Assembly: GCA_949130495.1 (NCBI GenBank)
Contig: OX422218.1
Location: forward strand, 44,974,823-45,038,822
Length of the DNA stretch: 64,000 nucleotides
Direction: 5' to 3'
Source: Sambucus nigra
Lineage: Eukaryota; Streptophyta; Magnoliopsida; Dipsacales; Adoxaceae
The translations under genes and the position numbers were made by a program. The notes beneath the pieces were generated by a model. The model was not told the DNA's origin, searched no databases, and saw only the letters and a program-made list of their open reading frames with translations. This document shows positions 34,113 through 46,995 of the stretch, piece by piece (the first letter of the stretch is position 1; each line of letters opens with the position of its first letter).

Positions 34113-37100
34113 ACTAATTGTAAGTGTTGGTCATATTCTCAAATTGGGTGTAGCGTGACTGCTCGGTTAGTTAGTATGTGTTATGTTGGTCCGGTCTAGG
34201 TCTCTTTTCCTCTTGCGGGCCGTTTGGGAGCTATTTTGCATTTTGCCCTTTAAGGGCATGTTCTGAAGCCTAAGTCTAAATATTTTCAAGTTTTGGTCAT
34301 ATTCTAAGACCGAGAGTCACGTGACTGCATAGTCAGTTTCCATGCATTACGTTGGTTCTGTGCGAGGTATTCTTGCCTATTACGGGGCTATTTAAGAGAT
34401 ATTTTGAGTTTTCTCCCTATAATGGCATTTTGTTAAGTCTAAATCTTACTATTTTCAAATTTTGGGGCTATTTTGTGATTTTTCCCTTTTAATTATAAGT
34501 TATTAGGCCCATAAACCCATGACTATATGGTCAATTGCTATGTGTTACGTTGGTCCCGTGCAAGGTGCTCGTGCATCTTGGAGGGTCGTTTGGTAGCTAC
34601 TTTGCATTTTCATCCTTTAACGATGTGATTTTTGATCTTAGGTCTAATTATTTGCAAGGTTTGGTCATATTCTCAAACCGATAGTCCCGTGGCTATACGA
34701 TTAGTTGTTACGTGTTACGTTGGTGCATTGCGAGACGTGTATGCCTCTTGTGTGGCCGTTTGTGGGCTTTTATGCATTTTCTCCCTTTAACAGCTTTGTT
34801 TGAAGTCCAAGTCTATCCATTTGCAAGTTTTGATCATATTATCAAATCGATAGTCCCATGACTCTGCCATTAGCTTCTTTATGTTACGTTGGTCCCGTGT
34901 GAGGTAAACTACCTCATACGAGGCTATTTGGTGGTTGTTTAATGTTTTCGTCCTTCAACGACAATTTTTTAATCCTAAGTCAAAAAAAATTCTACTCTTG
35001 TTCATATTCTAAAGTTGAGAATCCCGTGAATACGAGAACAATAGCTAGATGTTACATTGGTCCCGTCAAGGTGTTCTTTTTGTTAGACCATTTGAGGGAT
35101 ATTTTGTGTTTTCAACTTTTAACGGAATGTTTTCAAGCTTAAGTCTAATTATTTTAAGTTTTTATACTATTATCAAACCGAGAGTCATGCGACTATGGGG
35201 TCAGTTGCTATGTGTTATGTTGGTCCTGTGTGAGTTGTTCGTACCACTTATGATGCTATTTGGTGGCTATTTTTCATTTTTTCCCTTTAACGGCATGTTT
35301 ACGGGCGCAAGTATAATTATCTTCAAGTTTTAGTCATATTATCAAACCTAGAGTCTCATGACTATACAACTAGTTGCTATTTGTTAAATGGGTCCCGTTC
35401 AAGGCGTTTATTCCTCTAGAAGGGTCGTTTGGTGGCACTTTTGTATTCCCCCCTTTTAATGACATTTTTTCAAGCTTAAGCCTAACTATTTGCTAGTTTT
35501 ATATATTATCATATCGGGAGTCCCATGATTATTCAGTCAGTTCCTATATATTATATTGGCTCGTGTGAGTATTCTGTTCCTTTTGTAGGGCCATTTGGGT
35601 ATTATTTTGTATTTTAACCCTTTAATTGCATGGTTGCAAGACTATGTCTAACTATTTGGAATTTTTGGTCATATTCCCAAACCAGGAGTTTCACGACTAG
35701 GCGGTTAGTTTTTACGTGTTACATTGGTTTAGTGCAAGGTGTTCATGCCTCTTGTGGGGACATTGGGGGCTATTTTACATTTTTGCTCTGCACCGACATG
35801 TTTTAAAGCTTAAGTTAAATTATTTACAAGTTATGGTTATATTGTCAAATCGAGAGTCCCGTGACTATGTGATAATTTGCTACATCTTACGTTTGTCATG
35901 TGCGAGGTGTTCGTGCCTCTTACGGGGCAAGTTTCCACTTTTTCCCTCTAACGGCATGTTTTCAAATCTAAGTCTAATTGTTTGTAAATTTTGGTCATAT
36001 TTTCAAACCGAGAGTCCTATGACTACGCAATCAGTGGCTATATGTTACTTTGTTTTGTGTGAGGTGTTGCACCTCTTGCAGGACCATTTGGTGGTTATTT
36101 TGTGTTTTTGCCCTTTAACAATATCTTCTTATGCTGAAGTATACTTATTTTCAAGTTTTGGTTGTGTTCTCAAATTAAGATTTTTGTGACTACACAGTCA
36201 GTTACTACGTGTTACAATGGTCCCATGTGAGGTATTCGTGCTTCTTGTCGGGCTGTTTGGTGCTATTTTTTACCATTTATTGACAGGTTTTTTAGCCTAA
36301 GTCTAACTATTTTAACGTTTTGGTCATTATCTCAAATTGGTATCACCATGACTAAGAGGTTAGTTTTTATGTGTTATGTTGGTATGGTTCGAGGTGTTTA
36401 TGACTCTTGCAGTGATGTTTAGTGGTTGTTTTGCAATTTTTCCCCGTAACGACATTTTTTTTGCCAAACTTAAACTATTTGCATGTTCTGGTCATATTCT
36501 CAAATCTAGAGTCCCATGAATACATGGTCAATTGCCATATGTTGCGTTGGTCCCATGTGAGGTTTTCGTGCTTCTTGTACGGGCGTTCGAGTGTTAATTT
36601 GCATTTTCCCTCTTTAACGACACATTTTCAAGTCTAAGTCTAACTATTTGTAAGGTTTGGTCATTTTCAAACCGAGAGACTCGTGACTATGAGATCAGAG
36701 GCTACGTGTTATCTTGGTCCTCTGCGAGGTTTCTATGCCTTTTGTAGGGTCCTTTCGGGGTGGTTTTATGTTTTGCTCTTTAATAGCTTCTTTTTCATAT
36801 GAAGTTTCAATATGTGGAATTTTCGGTCATATTGTAAAACCTAGTTCCCCACAAATACCTAGTCAATTTTTATATGCCACTATGGTCCCGTTCGAGCTAT
36901 TTGTGCCTCTTGCGTGGCTGTTTAGGGGACATTTTTTTTGTTTTCACCCTTCAATGGAATGTTTTCAATACTAACTCTAAGAATTTAAATGTTTTGGTCA
37001 TATTCTCATACCTATAATCCCATGACTATGGCCAAATATTATGGTCCCGTGCGAGGTTATTATTTTTTTTGTGGCGCCATTTACTGGTTATTTTGCATTT

Positions 37101-40100
37101 TCTCCCTTAAACAGCATGTGTTCAAGGCTAAGTCAAATTATTCGCAAGTTTGGGTCATATTCCTAAATCGAGAGTCTCCTAATTACACGATCAGTTTCTA
37201 CGTGTCACATTGGTCCCATTCGAGGCGTTTGTGCCTCCTGCGTGGCTATTTTGTATTTACATCGTTTAAGAGCATGTTTTTAGCCTAAGTCTTACTATTT
37301 ATAAGTTTTTGTCATATTTTTGAATCGGGAGTCCCGTAATTATATGGCCAATTGCTACGTGTTATGCTGGTCCCTTGCAATGTTTATGCCTCTTGGGTGT
37401 CCATTTGTGTGTTGTTTTAAGTTTTTGCCCTTTAACGGCTTATTTTCAAGCCTATGTCGAACTAGTTTTAAAATTGTCATATCTCAAACTTGAAGTGTCA
37501 TAACTACGCGATCAATTCTACGTGTTAAGTTAGTCCCGAACGTTGTCTCCGTGCCTCTTAGAGGATGTTTTGGGGGCTATTTTTTGGTTGTTGCCTTTTA
37601 ATGGCATGTTCTCAATCCTAAATCTTACTATTTGCAAGTTTTGATCATATTATCAAACCTAGAAACTCTTGATTATGCAGTTAGTTGCTACGTGTTATGT
37701 TCCTCCCATGTGAGTTGATCGTATCTTTTGGAGGGCCATTTGGTGGATACTTTGCATTTTCACACTTTAACAACATGGTGTTTTTGCATAGGTATAACTA
37801 TTTCCATATTTGGGCATATTCTCAAATCGGGAGACCCGTAGCTATGTAATCAGTTGATACATGTTACGTTAGTTCGCTATGAGATGTTTGTACCTTTTTG
37901 TGGCCAATTGGGGATTGTTTTACATTTTCTTTCATTAAAGTCCTATTTTCAAGTCTAGGTCTACAAATTTTCAAGTTTTGATCATATTATCAAACCAAGA
38001 GTCCCATGATTATGCAATTAGTTTCTATATGTTACGTTGGTCCCGTGCTAGAAATTCGTGCCTCTTGCGAGGCTGTTTGGTGGCCATTTTGTATTTTTTC
38101 CCTTCAGCGATAATTTATTAATCCCGAGTCTAAATATTTGCAAGCTTGATCATATTCTTAAACTGGGAGTCCCATGATTACGTGGTCAGTTGATGCATGT
38201 TACATTAGTCCCATCGAGGTGTTCTCTTGTGGGACTATTTGGTGGATATTTTATGTTTTCCCCCTTTAACGACATGTTTTCAAGATTAAGCCTAATTACT
38301 TTAAAGTTTTAGTGTTATTCTCAAATCGAGTGTCACATGACTACGCAGTTAGTTGCTACGTGTTACGTTGATCCCGTGTGTGGTTCATACCTCTTACGGG
38401 GCCATTTAAGGGCTTCTTTCATTTTTTCTCTTTGACGGCATGTTTACAAGTCCAATCATTTACGAGTTTAGGTCATATTCTCAAATTGGGAGTTCGACGA
38501 CTATGCTCTTAGTTTTTACGTGTTATGTTGGATCATATTCAAGGTTCCCATGCCTCTAGTGGGGACGTTTGGTGGAAGTTTTTATTTTTCTCCCATTAAG
38601 GGCATGTTTTCAAGCCCAAATCTAATTATTTGCATGTTTTGGTCATATTCTCACATCTAGAGTTCCATGATTATGCGGTTAGTCACTATGTGTTATGCTG
38701 GCCCGTGTGATTTATTTATTCCTCTTGTAGGACCGTTTGGGGATTGTTTTGCATTTTATCTCTTTAACAACATGTTTTTGAGACTATGTCTATCTTTTGG
38801 AATTTTTAGTCATATTCTTAAACTGAGAGTTTTGTGTCTAGGTGGTCTGTTTATACATGTTTCATTGGTCTCGTGTGATATGTCCATGCCTCTTGTGGGG
38901 CCGTTTAGGGGCTATTTAACATATTTGTTCATCAATGTTAAGTTTTGAAAGCTGAGTCAAACTATTTACAAGTTTTGGTCTTATTCTCAAATCGAGGGTC
39001 CCTTGACTATGTGAGAATTTCGTACGTGTTACGTTTGTGCCATGTAAGGTGTTCATACCTCTTACCAGGCGGGTTTCCATTATCACCCTTTAATGACATG
39101 TTTTCAATTTTAAGTCTAACAATTTGCAAGTTTTGTCATATTCTCAAACCGAGAGTCCTGTGACTACGCGATTAGTGGCTACACATTACATTGGTCCCGT
39201 GCGAGGTGTTTGTTCCTCTTGCATGGTCGTTTAATATTTTTTTTTTGCCCTTTATTGGCATGTACTTAATCATAAATCTAATTATTTTCAAGTTTTGGTT
39301 ATACTCTTAAACCGAGAGTGTCATGTCTACACAGTCAGTTGCTAGGTGTTATAATGGTCCCATGCGAGGTGTTCGTGCCTCCTGCAGATCCGTTTGGTGT
39401 TTTTTCCCTTTAACAACATGTTTTTCTGCCCAGGTGTAACAATTTTTAAGTTTGGATCATATTCTCAAATAAGGAGTCCCATGACTACATGGTCTGTTGT
39501 TACATGTTGCATCGGTCCCGTGCAAGTTGTTTATGCTTCGTATGTGGCAGTTCGGGGTTCGATTTCAATTTTTTCTCTTTAATGACATTTTTTCAAGTGT
39601 ATGTCTAACTATTTGCAACATTTGGTCATATTGTCAAATCGGGAGTCTCGTGACTACGTGGTCAGTTGTTATATGTTATGTTGGTCCCGTTCGAGGTTTT
39701 CATGCCTCTTATAAGGCCATCTGGAGGCGATTTTGCTTTTTCTCCATTTAGCAACATGTTTTCAAGACTCAGTTTAACTATTTGGAATTTTTGGCCATAT
39801 TGTCAAACCAGGAATAACTATTTGGATTTTTTGGTCATATTTTGAAACCGGTCATCCCACGACTACGCGGTCAGTTTCTATTTGTCGTGATGGTTATGTT
39901 CGAGTTGTTCATACCTCTTGAGTGGCCGTTTCTCTTTCTACCTTCCGTGGCTTATTTTGAAGACTAACTCTAATTATTTGAAAGTTTTGGTTATATTCTG
40001 AAGCCGATAATCCCATAAGTGTAACCCATTAGAGGTGTTTGTTCTTTTTGCGGGACCATTTGGAGGCTATTTGGCATGTTCTCCCTTTAACAACATATTT

Positions 40101-40272
40101 TCAGGGCAAAGTCAAACTATTTGCAACTTTTGGTCATACTCTCAAATCGAGAGTCTCGTGACTACGTGGTCAGTTGCTACATTTTACATTGTTCATACCT
40201 CTTGTAGGGCCATTTAGTTGTTATTTTGCATTTTCACCATTTAACGGTATGTTTTTTATCCTATGTGGTCAG
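34113..40272. repeat. Satellite array 3, subfamily B
   Basis: About 37 diverged monomers with the landmarks of array 2. The first is the right half of the monomer interrupted by the Sirevirus. Local rearrangement is visible at 39777-39850, where part of a monomer (AACTATTTGGA.TTTTTGG.CATATT) is repeated. The last monomer near 40250-40272 lacks about 60 bp between TATCCTA and TGTGGTCAGTTGCT, at the junction with the truncated Gypsy element. Open frames of up to 157 codons follow the repeat and are not genes. Confidence 0.93.
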
Positions 40273-41320
40273 TTGCTTCCATGATAGCTATGATAACTCA
40301 TTTTCCCCAGCAACAGCAACCGCAACACGTGGCTCCATAAAATCAGGCCCATCTGGGGTCGGCTGAGTGGCAGAGGGTTAGGGAGGACTTCCAGAAAGTC
40401 CATCCCCTAGAGTTTGATGGAACTACGAATGTGATGGAAACCTATCAGTGGAGACATGACATGCAGAGGAGATTCAGCGATAGATGCTCTAGACATTTAG
40501 ACTGATAGGTGCCTCCTTGCAATGGTGGGAGTCCACTACTACCATTGTAGAGAGAGATTTTATGGTTGTGGTAGATTTTTGGGTGCGATTTTATCATAAA
40601 TACTTTCCTCGGGCCCTCGAGACTAAGATGAGGAGGAGACTGAGGGAGGTATTTCGGGGGGATAGATCAGTTGTCGAGTATGAGGAGGAGTTCACTCGTC
40701 TATCCACGCTTATTCCAGATGAGGTGAGAACTGAGGAAAAGAAGAAGACGGTGTTTAATGATGACTTAACCTAGAGGTTCATGCAATATTTCATAGGGAA
40801 TTCGGCTCTTATGACTTATAAGAATGTGGTGAATGCGTCCCTCCTTCATTGTCAGGATCATCACTTCCACCTTAAGGGAAACAAGAGGAACGGGGAACCA
40901 AGCTAGCAGGCATGGTTAATGGAGGTTCTTCGAGTGGTGTACATCATGGGTAGGATACTTGTCAGGGGAATCCTATCAAGAGATTTTGTTTTGGAGTTCA
41001 AGGGTTTAGGTAGGCCCAACAAGGCCCAAATCAGTAGTACATTCCTCAGGGTCGCTAGATCCAGGAGAACAATGGGGGTGGCCATCACAGCCAACAGTCG
41101 AGGAAGCCTCTCCATGGCCATCAATGCCAACCTCAGGGACCGCATCGTCAGGGCCAGTAGGGTCAGTATCAGGGGAATGGTCAGAAACACAGTTACATTT
41201 GTGGTCAGGCAAACAACCTCAGAAGAGATTTTTGAAAGAGAGATAGGGGCCAAGAGAATAGTGCTCCATAAGAATATCAGGCACAAGGACCTCAGGTAGC
41301 ACCAGCTTCCCCGATTCAGT
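40273..41320 (+). pseudogene. Gypsy gag remnant
   Basis: The retrotransposon gag domain is clear: EWQRVREDFQKVHPLEFDGT near 40365-40425 and, after a break, MQWWESTTTIVERD with FWVRFYHKYFP and SVVEYEEEFTRLSTL in 40517-40774. The zinc knuckle near 41193 is damaged (YICGQANNLRRDF, only one of the cysteines left). Stop codons interrupt at several points, including 40772. Upstream the domain starts abruptly in satellite DNA. Confidence 0.85.
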
Positions 41321-43894
41321 AGTAGTTGAGACAGTTACCGTACGAATGTGTGTATAATGTCTTGGATGTTCTGATTCCCCCATCACCACCCGCACCATCA
41401 GTAGTTAAGGGTACGCTCCCTATCCATGGTCATATTGGTAGAATCCTTTTTGATACTGGTCATAGCCGATGGTCTACTCATGTGTGTGGAGTCACCGATA
41501 GCGGGTAGATCGCTTATTCACTATATTTGTAGGGGGTAGACGTTGTGATTGGGGATTTGAGTTGTGTAACAGATCTCTTAGTTTTGGATTTATAGGGCTA
41601 TGATGTTATCTAGTGTAGAGATTGTCTAGCCAATTATATAACGATGGATGATTACTATGAGAGAGCCATAGTGTTCGGTATTCTGGGGCAGGAAATGGTT
41701 TTAGTGGCGATGCCCCTTCCTGAAGGAGGATCGCGCACTCATTTATATTACCATGAGGAGGAAACGTCATATGAGGTGGTGATCCCGATATGCTTGATTT
41801 CGGTAGTAAGGGACTTTGAGGGTGTATTTTAGGACATACCGAGGTTATCACCAAGTAGAAAGACTGAGTTCTTCATTGACCTAGCACCGGGTACTAGGCT
41901 GATAGCCCGAGCACCTTATCACATGACCCCTTCGAAGATGCATGAATTGAGGGAGCAGAGTCAATAACTCTTGGGTCGGGGATTCATTTGGTGGAGCACG
42001 TCGCCATGGGGTGCTCCCGTGTTATTTGTGAAGAAGAGAGATGGCTCACTCCGTTTATGTGTATATTACCGGGAGTTGAATAAGGTCACGATCCGAAACA
42101 ATTATCCACTTCCTAGGATTGATGACCTTTTTGACCAGTTACGAGGGTCAGCATATTTCTCCAAAATTGATTTATGATCGGAGTACCATCATTTGAGTAT
42201 TCGAGAGGAAGACATCCCAAAAACTTCTCTTCTATTGCAGTATGGTTCTTATGAGTTTTGGGTGATTCCATTCGGGCTCACCAATGCACCGGCGGTATTC
42301 ATGGACCTTATGAATCGTGTTTTTAGATATTTTCTCGATAAGTTTTTAATAGTGTTCATTGATGACATTTTGGTATATCCGCACACAAAGGAGGAGCATG
42401 CCGAGCATCTTCATGTAGTCTTGCAGACATTACGGGATCACCAGTTAAATGCCAAGTATGAGAAATGTGGGTTTTGGCTTCGAGATGTGCAGTTCTTGGG
42501 CCATATTGATTCGGAGTAGGGGTTTGTCGTGGATCCAAGTAATGTATCAGCGGTGAGGGAGTGGGGTTATCCCATGACACCGACTTAGACTAGGAGATTT
42601 TTGGGGTTAGCTGGGTATTACTGTCGTTTCATCAGAGCTCTCTCCAAGATAAAAGTTCATTGACCAATTTGACTCGAAATGGGGTACCCTTTGTATGGAG
42701 TGATTAGTGTCAGTTGGCATTCGACGAGTTGAAGGACAAGATACATCGGCCCCTATTTTGGAATTACCAAAAGCAGGAGTGGGTTATCTGGTTTATACTA
42801 ATGCTTCCTTACAGGGACTAGGAGGTGTGTTGAAATAAGAAGAGATGGCTATAGCTTATGCATCCCGAAAGCTAAAATCCCACGAGAGGAATTACCGCAC
42901 TTATGATTTAAAGGTTGTCCTGGTCATTTTTACCTTGAGAATTTGGAGGCATTACCCTTCAGGGGAGAGGTTCACCTTGTTCACGGACCATAAATCACTC
43001 CAATATTTATTTACTCAAAGTAAATTTAACATGAGGCATAGGAGGTGGTTAAAGTTCTTGAAAAATTATTAGTTTGATATTCAGTATCATCCTGGTAAGG
43101 CCAATATAGTTGCGGATGCATTGAGCCTATGACCCAAGGAATATTTGGCGACAGTTTTGAAGGAGAAATGGAGTGAACTTAGGCATGACGATGATATTTC
43201 CAGAGCATGTATGGCGATTTAGTAGTCACACCCGAGATTATTATGAGGGTGGTTCTGGCTCAGGCCGACGATCCTTTGTGCCAGGACAAGGTGAATAGTT
43301 GCTAATAGAGGGTGAGAATGCTTACTCCATTAGCTCCGAGGTTGGGCTACGCTTTAATGTGCAATTAGTCATGCCAATGGATGAAGATTTGAGACAAGTT
43401 GTGTTGATGGAGGCTCATGGCTCCAAGTTTGCGGTACATCCCAATGGGGACAAAATGTACCAAGACATGAGAAAGAAATACTGGTGGACAGGGATTAAAT
43501 GAGACTTTGCAAAGTTCATCTCGAAGTTTTCCACGTGTTATCTTGTGAAGGTAGATCACCAGAAATCATCGAGCATGTTGCAGCCACTTAAGATTCCGGT
43601 GTGAAAGTGGGAGATCATCTCTATGGTCTTCATTACGAGGTTATCAATTTCACAGAGTGGGTACGATTATATATGGGTCATAGTGGACCGTTTTACGAAG
43701 GTATCCCACTTTCTGCTAGTTTGTAAAGATTTTGAGACTTTGTAATATGCGAGACTATTCATCACAGAGATTGTCAGATTACACGGGGTCCCGATCAATA
43801 TAGTGTCCGATAGAGACGAGATTTTTGTATCGCATTTTTGGCAGAGCCTCCAAGAGGCTATGGGCACCGAGTTGAAGTTGAGTACCACCTATAA

Positions 43895-43911
43895 CCCCCC
43901 CCCCCCCCCCC
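43895..43911. repeat. Poly(C) tract, 17 bases, in integrase
   Basis: Seventeen C bases where related elements have a short proline codon run before the QTDGQ-type motif. It expands the tract and shifts the frame. Confidence 0.9.
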
Positions 43912-44277
43912 AACAGATGGGCAAATAGAGAGGGAGAATAAAATACTCGAAGATATGCTACGGATGTGCATTCTTGATTTTGGGGGAGGTTGGAAGCAGT
44001 ACCATACTTTTGTGGAGTTCGCGTATAACAACTCATACCAATTTACTATAGGCATGGCCCCATTGAGGCATTGTAAGATAGGCCTTGCCGCTCACCAACT
44101 TGTTGGTTAGAGGTGGGATAGAACAAGATTTTGGGGTCGAAGATGATTCGAGATACGTTCGCTAAGTTTGAGTTAATTCGGGGGCCTATCCGTATAGCCC
44201 AAGATAGAAAATAGAGCTACGCAGAAGCAAATTGTAATCAAGTAGACTTCGAAATCAGGGATCAGTTGTTAGTGTGA

Positions 44278-44433
44278 GTATCCCCTATGAAAGGCGTGAT
44301 GTGATTTGGACAAAAGGGGAAGTTAGCGACGAGGTATGTGGTCCCTTTCCCCATAGTATCCCCTATGAAAGGCATGATGTGATTTGGACAAAAGACGAAG
44401 TTAGCGACGAGGTATGTGGTCCCTTTACCCATC
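44278..44433 (+). repeat. 78-bp in-frame tandem duplication in integrase
   Basis: Two copies starting GTATCCCCTATGAAAGGC at 44278 and 44356 are 78 bp apart (26 codons), with few differences (GGCGTG versus GGCATG, AGGGGAAG versus AGACGAAG, CTTTCCCC versus CTTTACCC). They cover the SPMKG...LATRYVVPF part of the integrase C-terminal domain. Confidence 0.92.
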
Positions 44434-44448
44434 ATTGAGAGAGTTGGA

Positions 44449-46843
44449 TGTTAAGCCCCCAAAAGTATCTATTTTATACGCGGAATATAGGCATTTTAGT
44501 CACTCATTTTAATGGAAATTGGCTTTATGTTCGTATTTGTTTATTTCTCATGTCGATACATTGTTTCGGTACAAATAATGCTAAATTAGTATAATTGAGA
44601 CACAATAGCGGTTAAAAGCAAGCAACGAAGAAATCAAAGAGACCGCAAAGTCTGAAGTCATATTTAAGCATGCCCTGATGAGTTTCGATGCCTCGAACCG
44701 TATCTCGAAACCCTAACCTAATCCTAATCCGAGCCCAGACCATTCCTGAGCCCCATGTGTGTTTAGTTTGTATTTTATATTATTTTTATCCTTTTATTTG
44801 TGTTATTTTTAATTTTTTGAATTTATTTTATATTTTATTTAGAGCTGTTTTATTTCCAGGATTTCTTTTATATTTATTTAGAATTTTCTAGGATTTATTT
44901 TCTATTCTTATATTTCATTATTCTGATTTTAATTTTTATTAGTTTTTAATCTTTATTTTATTTAATTTTATTAGGATTAGCTTTTAGGAGTTTATTTTTA
45001 GCTTATTAGATTTTATATTATTTTTTTAGAACTTTAGTTTAAATTTTATAAGATTTTTAGTTTTTATCTTATTATTTAAGTTTTGTATATAGATTAGGAT
45101 TTTATTTTTTTAGTTAGTTTTATTAATTTTATTTTCTTTTTTTAGGTACAACACACATACACACAAATAAAGCCTCACTCACCCACACCCTAGTATCCTA
45201 CATTCTGCCACACACCACTACACCCACTACATCTTCTACACCATAACACGCACTATTCTCTCTCCTCTATTAACAACAATCCCACTTAACCCCAACCTCC
45301 AAAGCATCCTAAACTCACCACAATCACCATTAACATACCCCGTAACCCGAAAATTCAGCCCACGAAACCACCAGCTCGGGCCAAACTGAAACCAAACAAA
45401 ATCGGGTTTAACCTAAGTCACGACCCCTAATCCGGATGCAATCTACCCGGGACCTAGATCCCCAACCCGATCTGCCCCAACCTGCGACGATATCCAACTC
45501 GCGACCCAACAGCGCCGGAGCTACCTCCTAACCACAAACCCAAACTCGAGACACATATCCCATAAATATCAGAACTATCCCATCCTCCAAATGCCACAAC
45601 AAACCCTTGTACAAATACTTGACTTGGCAAACTCAAGGTCCAAAAAAATCCCTCCCAATAAAAACCATAAGTGGGATACACAAATATGGAGGAGCATCTC
45701 ATTTAAGAGGACTCTCACGCAGAGAAGAACAGAAAACGAGAGACATAAAAGAAAAAAAAAAGATGGCAAAGGGTACAGAAAAGAGTCAGAAAAAATAAAA
45801 AATAAATTAGTTTAGGATTAGAAAAAAAATTGGGTTCACCCTTTTATTTTAGTTTTGTGATCCAGTTGATTTTTTATGATGAGTTGGGACACATGTTCAT
45901 GCACACAATTAACACAAGAAATTATTGCATATCGTATTTCTTTCTCTTCTCTTTAGTTTCTTGTTTGTTTATTATGCTTCTGCTGAATTTTTAATCATGT
46001 CTGGCTAAAGACCCAATTCAAAGGGTGGGATGAAACGCGTGTGTTGAGTTATTTAATAAATTAATTGTTCATTGATGTGTTCTAGGCTAATTATATTGGG
46101 AGAAATCACACATTGATTTATGTAACGAGAGTTCATAAATTAGTGTTGAAAATGATATTTGAGTTTTGGATTTGACTTAAAGATAGGCCCTATTCTTAAA
46201 TTAAACTATTAATTCTTTATCTACAATTCAAAGATCCGTACAAATTTTTATAAATTGATCTTAGCAGATAGTTTGTAAGAACAAGTATGAATATTAAATT
46301 TTTTATATGTGGTGACAATTCCTGAGTTAAATGCTGAAAAAGATAAAATTGAATTTAGGATTATAGTGAGAGTTAAGTTTTAAATTCAATATTATTTGGA
46401 ACTATTCAATTGAATAATTAGGACATTAAATTAAATTGACTACGCGATGTAATCCCAACTCTTGTTTCTTCTCATAAATTCTTAAAGAAGATTATTTTTT
46501 AATTTTCTGTAGTCATTTTAATTGTATAAATTTTCGTTTCCTCCCTTGAAATTGTTTTTAATTATAAATAAATAATTAAACTAAAAACACAAAAAGATTG
46601 TTCACGATAATAATTATAAATAAATAATTAAACTAAGTATCAAGATTATTTTTATAAAAATTGAAATTGCAAATTTTCACGATAATAGTTTCAACACTTG
46701 AAATTGGATTGATACTCAAATTTACCACGATACTAATTTTTTAACAAGGTTAGTAGGTGATTTCAAGGTAATTTTGATACTTAGAGTTTGACCGCAACGA
46801 CTGACGAATCAAGAAAACAAGTCACACAAAAGACAAAGTATCA
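44449..46843 (+). repeat. Athila-type 5' LTR
   Basis: 2395 bp, TG...CA ends. Matches 55881-58187 throughout, with many substitutions and small indels. Shared landmarks include CCAAAAGT(A/G)TCTATTTTATA, AGGACTCTCACGCAGAGAAG near 45708, GAAACGCGTGTGTTGAG near 46034 and TTTGACCGCAACGACTGACG near 46788. Open frames inside it are not genes. Confidence 0.9.
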
Positions 46844-46845
46844 AA

Positions 46846-46862
46846 TGGCGCCATTACCAATT
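46846..46862 (+). other. Primer binding site, tRNA-Asp type
   Basis: TGGCGCCATTACCAATT begins two bases after the 5' LTR. TGGCGCC is the 3' end complement of tRNA-Asp used by Athila and Tat elements; the rest has drifted. Confidence 0.75.
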
Positions 46863-46893
46863 TCTTTAAGATTGAAGCTTGTGAAGATTTATA

Positions 46894-46995
46894 ATTTTTA
46901 TTTTTATTTTTATTTTTATTTTTATTTTTATTTTTATTTTTATTTTTATTTTTATTTTTATTTTTATTTTTATTTTTATTTTTATTTTTATTTTT
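46894..46995. repeat. (ATTTTT)n hexamer repeat
   Basis: About 17 units of a hexamer in the Athila-type leader. It produces artificial Phe/Tyr or Lys/Asn frames. Confidence 0.95.

Larger units (their letters stand above)
41321..44448 (+). pseudogene. Gypsy pol remnant: protease, RT, RNase H, integrase
   Basis: The protease appears as GTLPIHGHIGRILFDTG (active DTG near 41453). RT starts about 41985 with [20 protein letters not shown], then [13 protein letters not shown] and [18 protein letters not shown], with the catalytic FIDD at 42355-42366. RNase H shows IAYASRKLKSHE and LFTDHKSLQYLF near 42848-43020. The integrase shows WVIVDRFTK near 43675 and a second D in VSDRDEIF near 43807; the third region is disrupted by a 17-C run at 43895. 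Several stops and shifts (for example 41830, 42176, 42517, 43070) break the frame. The RT sequence type and the later chromodomain-like tail fit plant chromoviruses of the Tekay/Del group. Confidence 0.9.

Noticed and set aside
34113..40272. CRISPR-like regular spacing of repeats
   Set aside because: The repeats are directly adjacent whole monomers of about 165 bp without unique spacers, in plant DNA.
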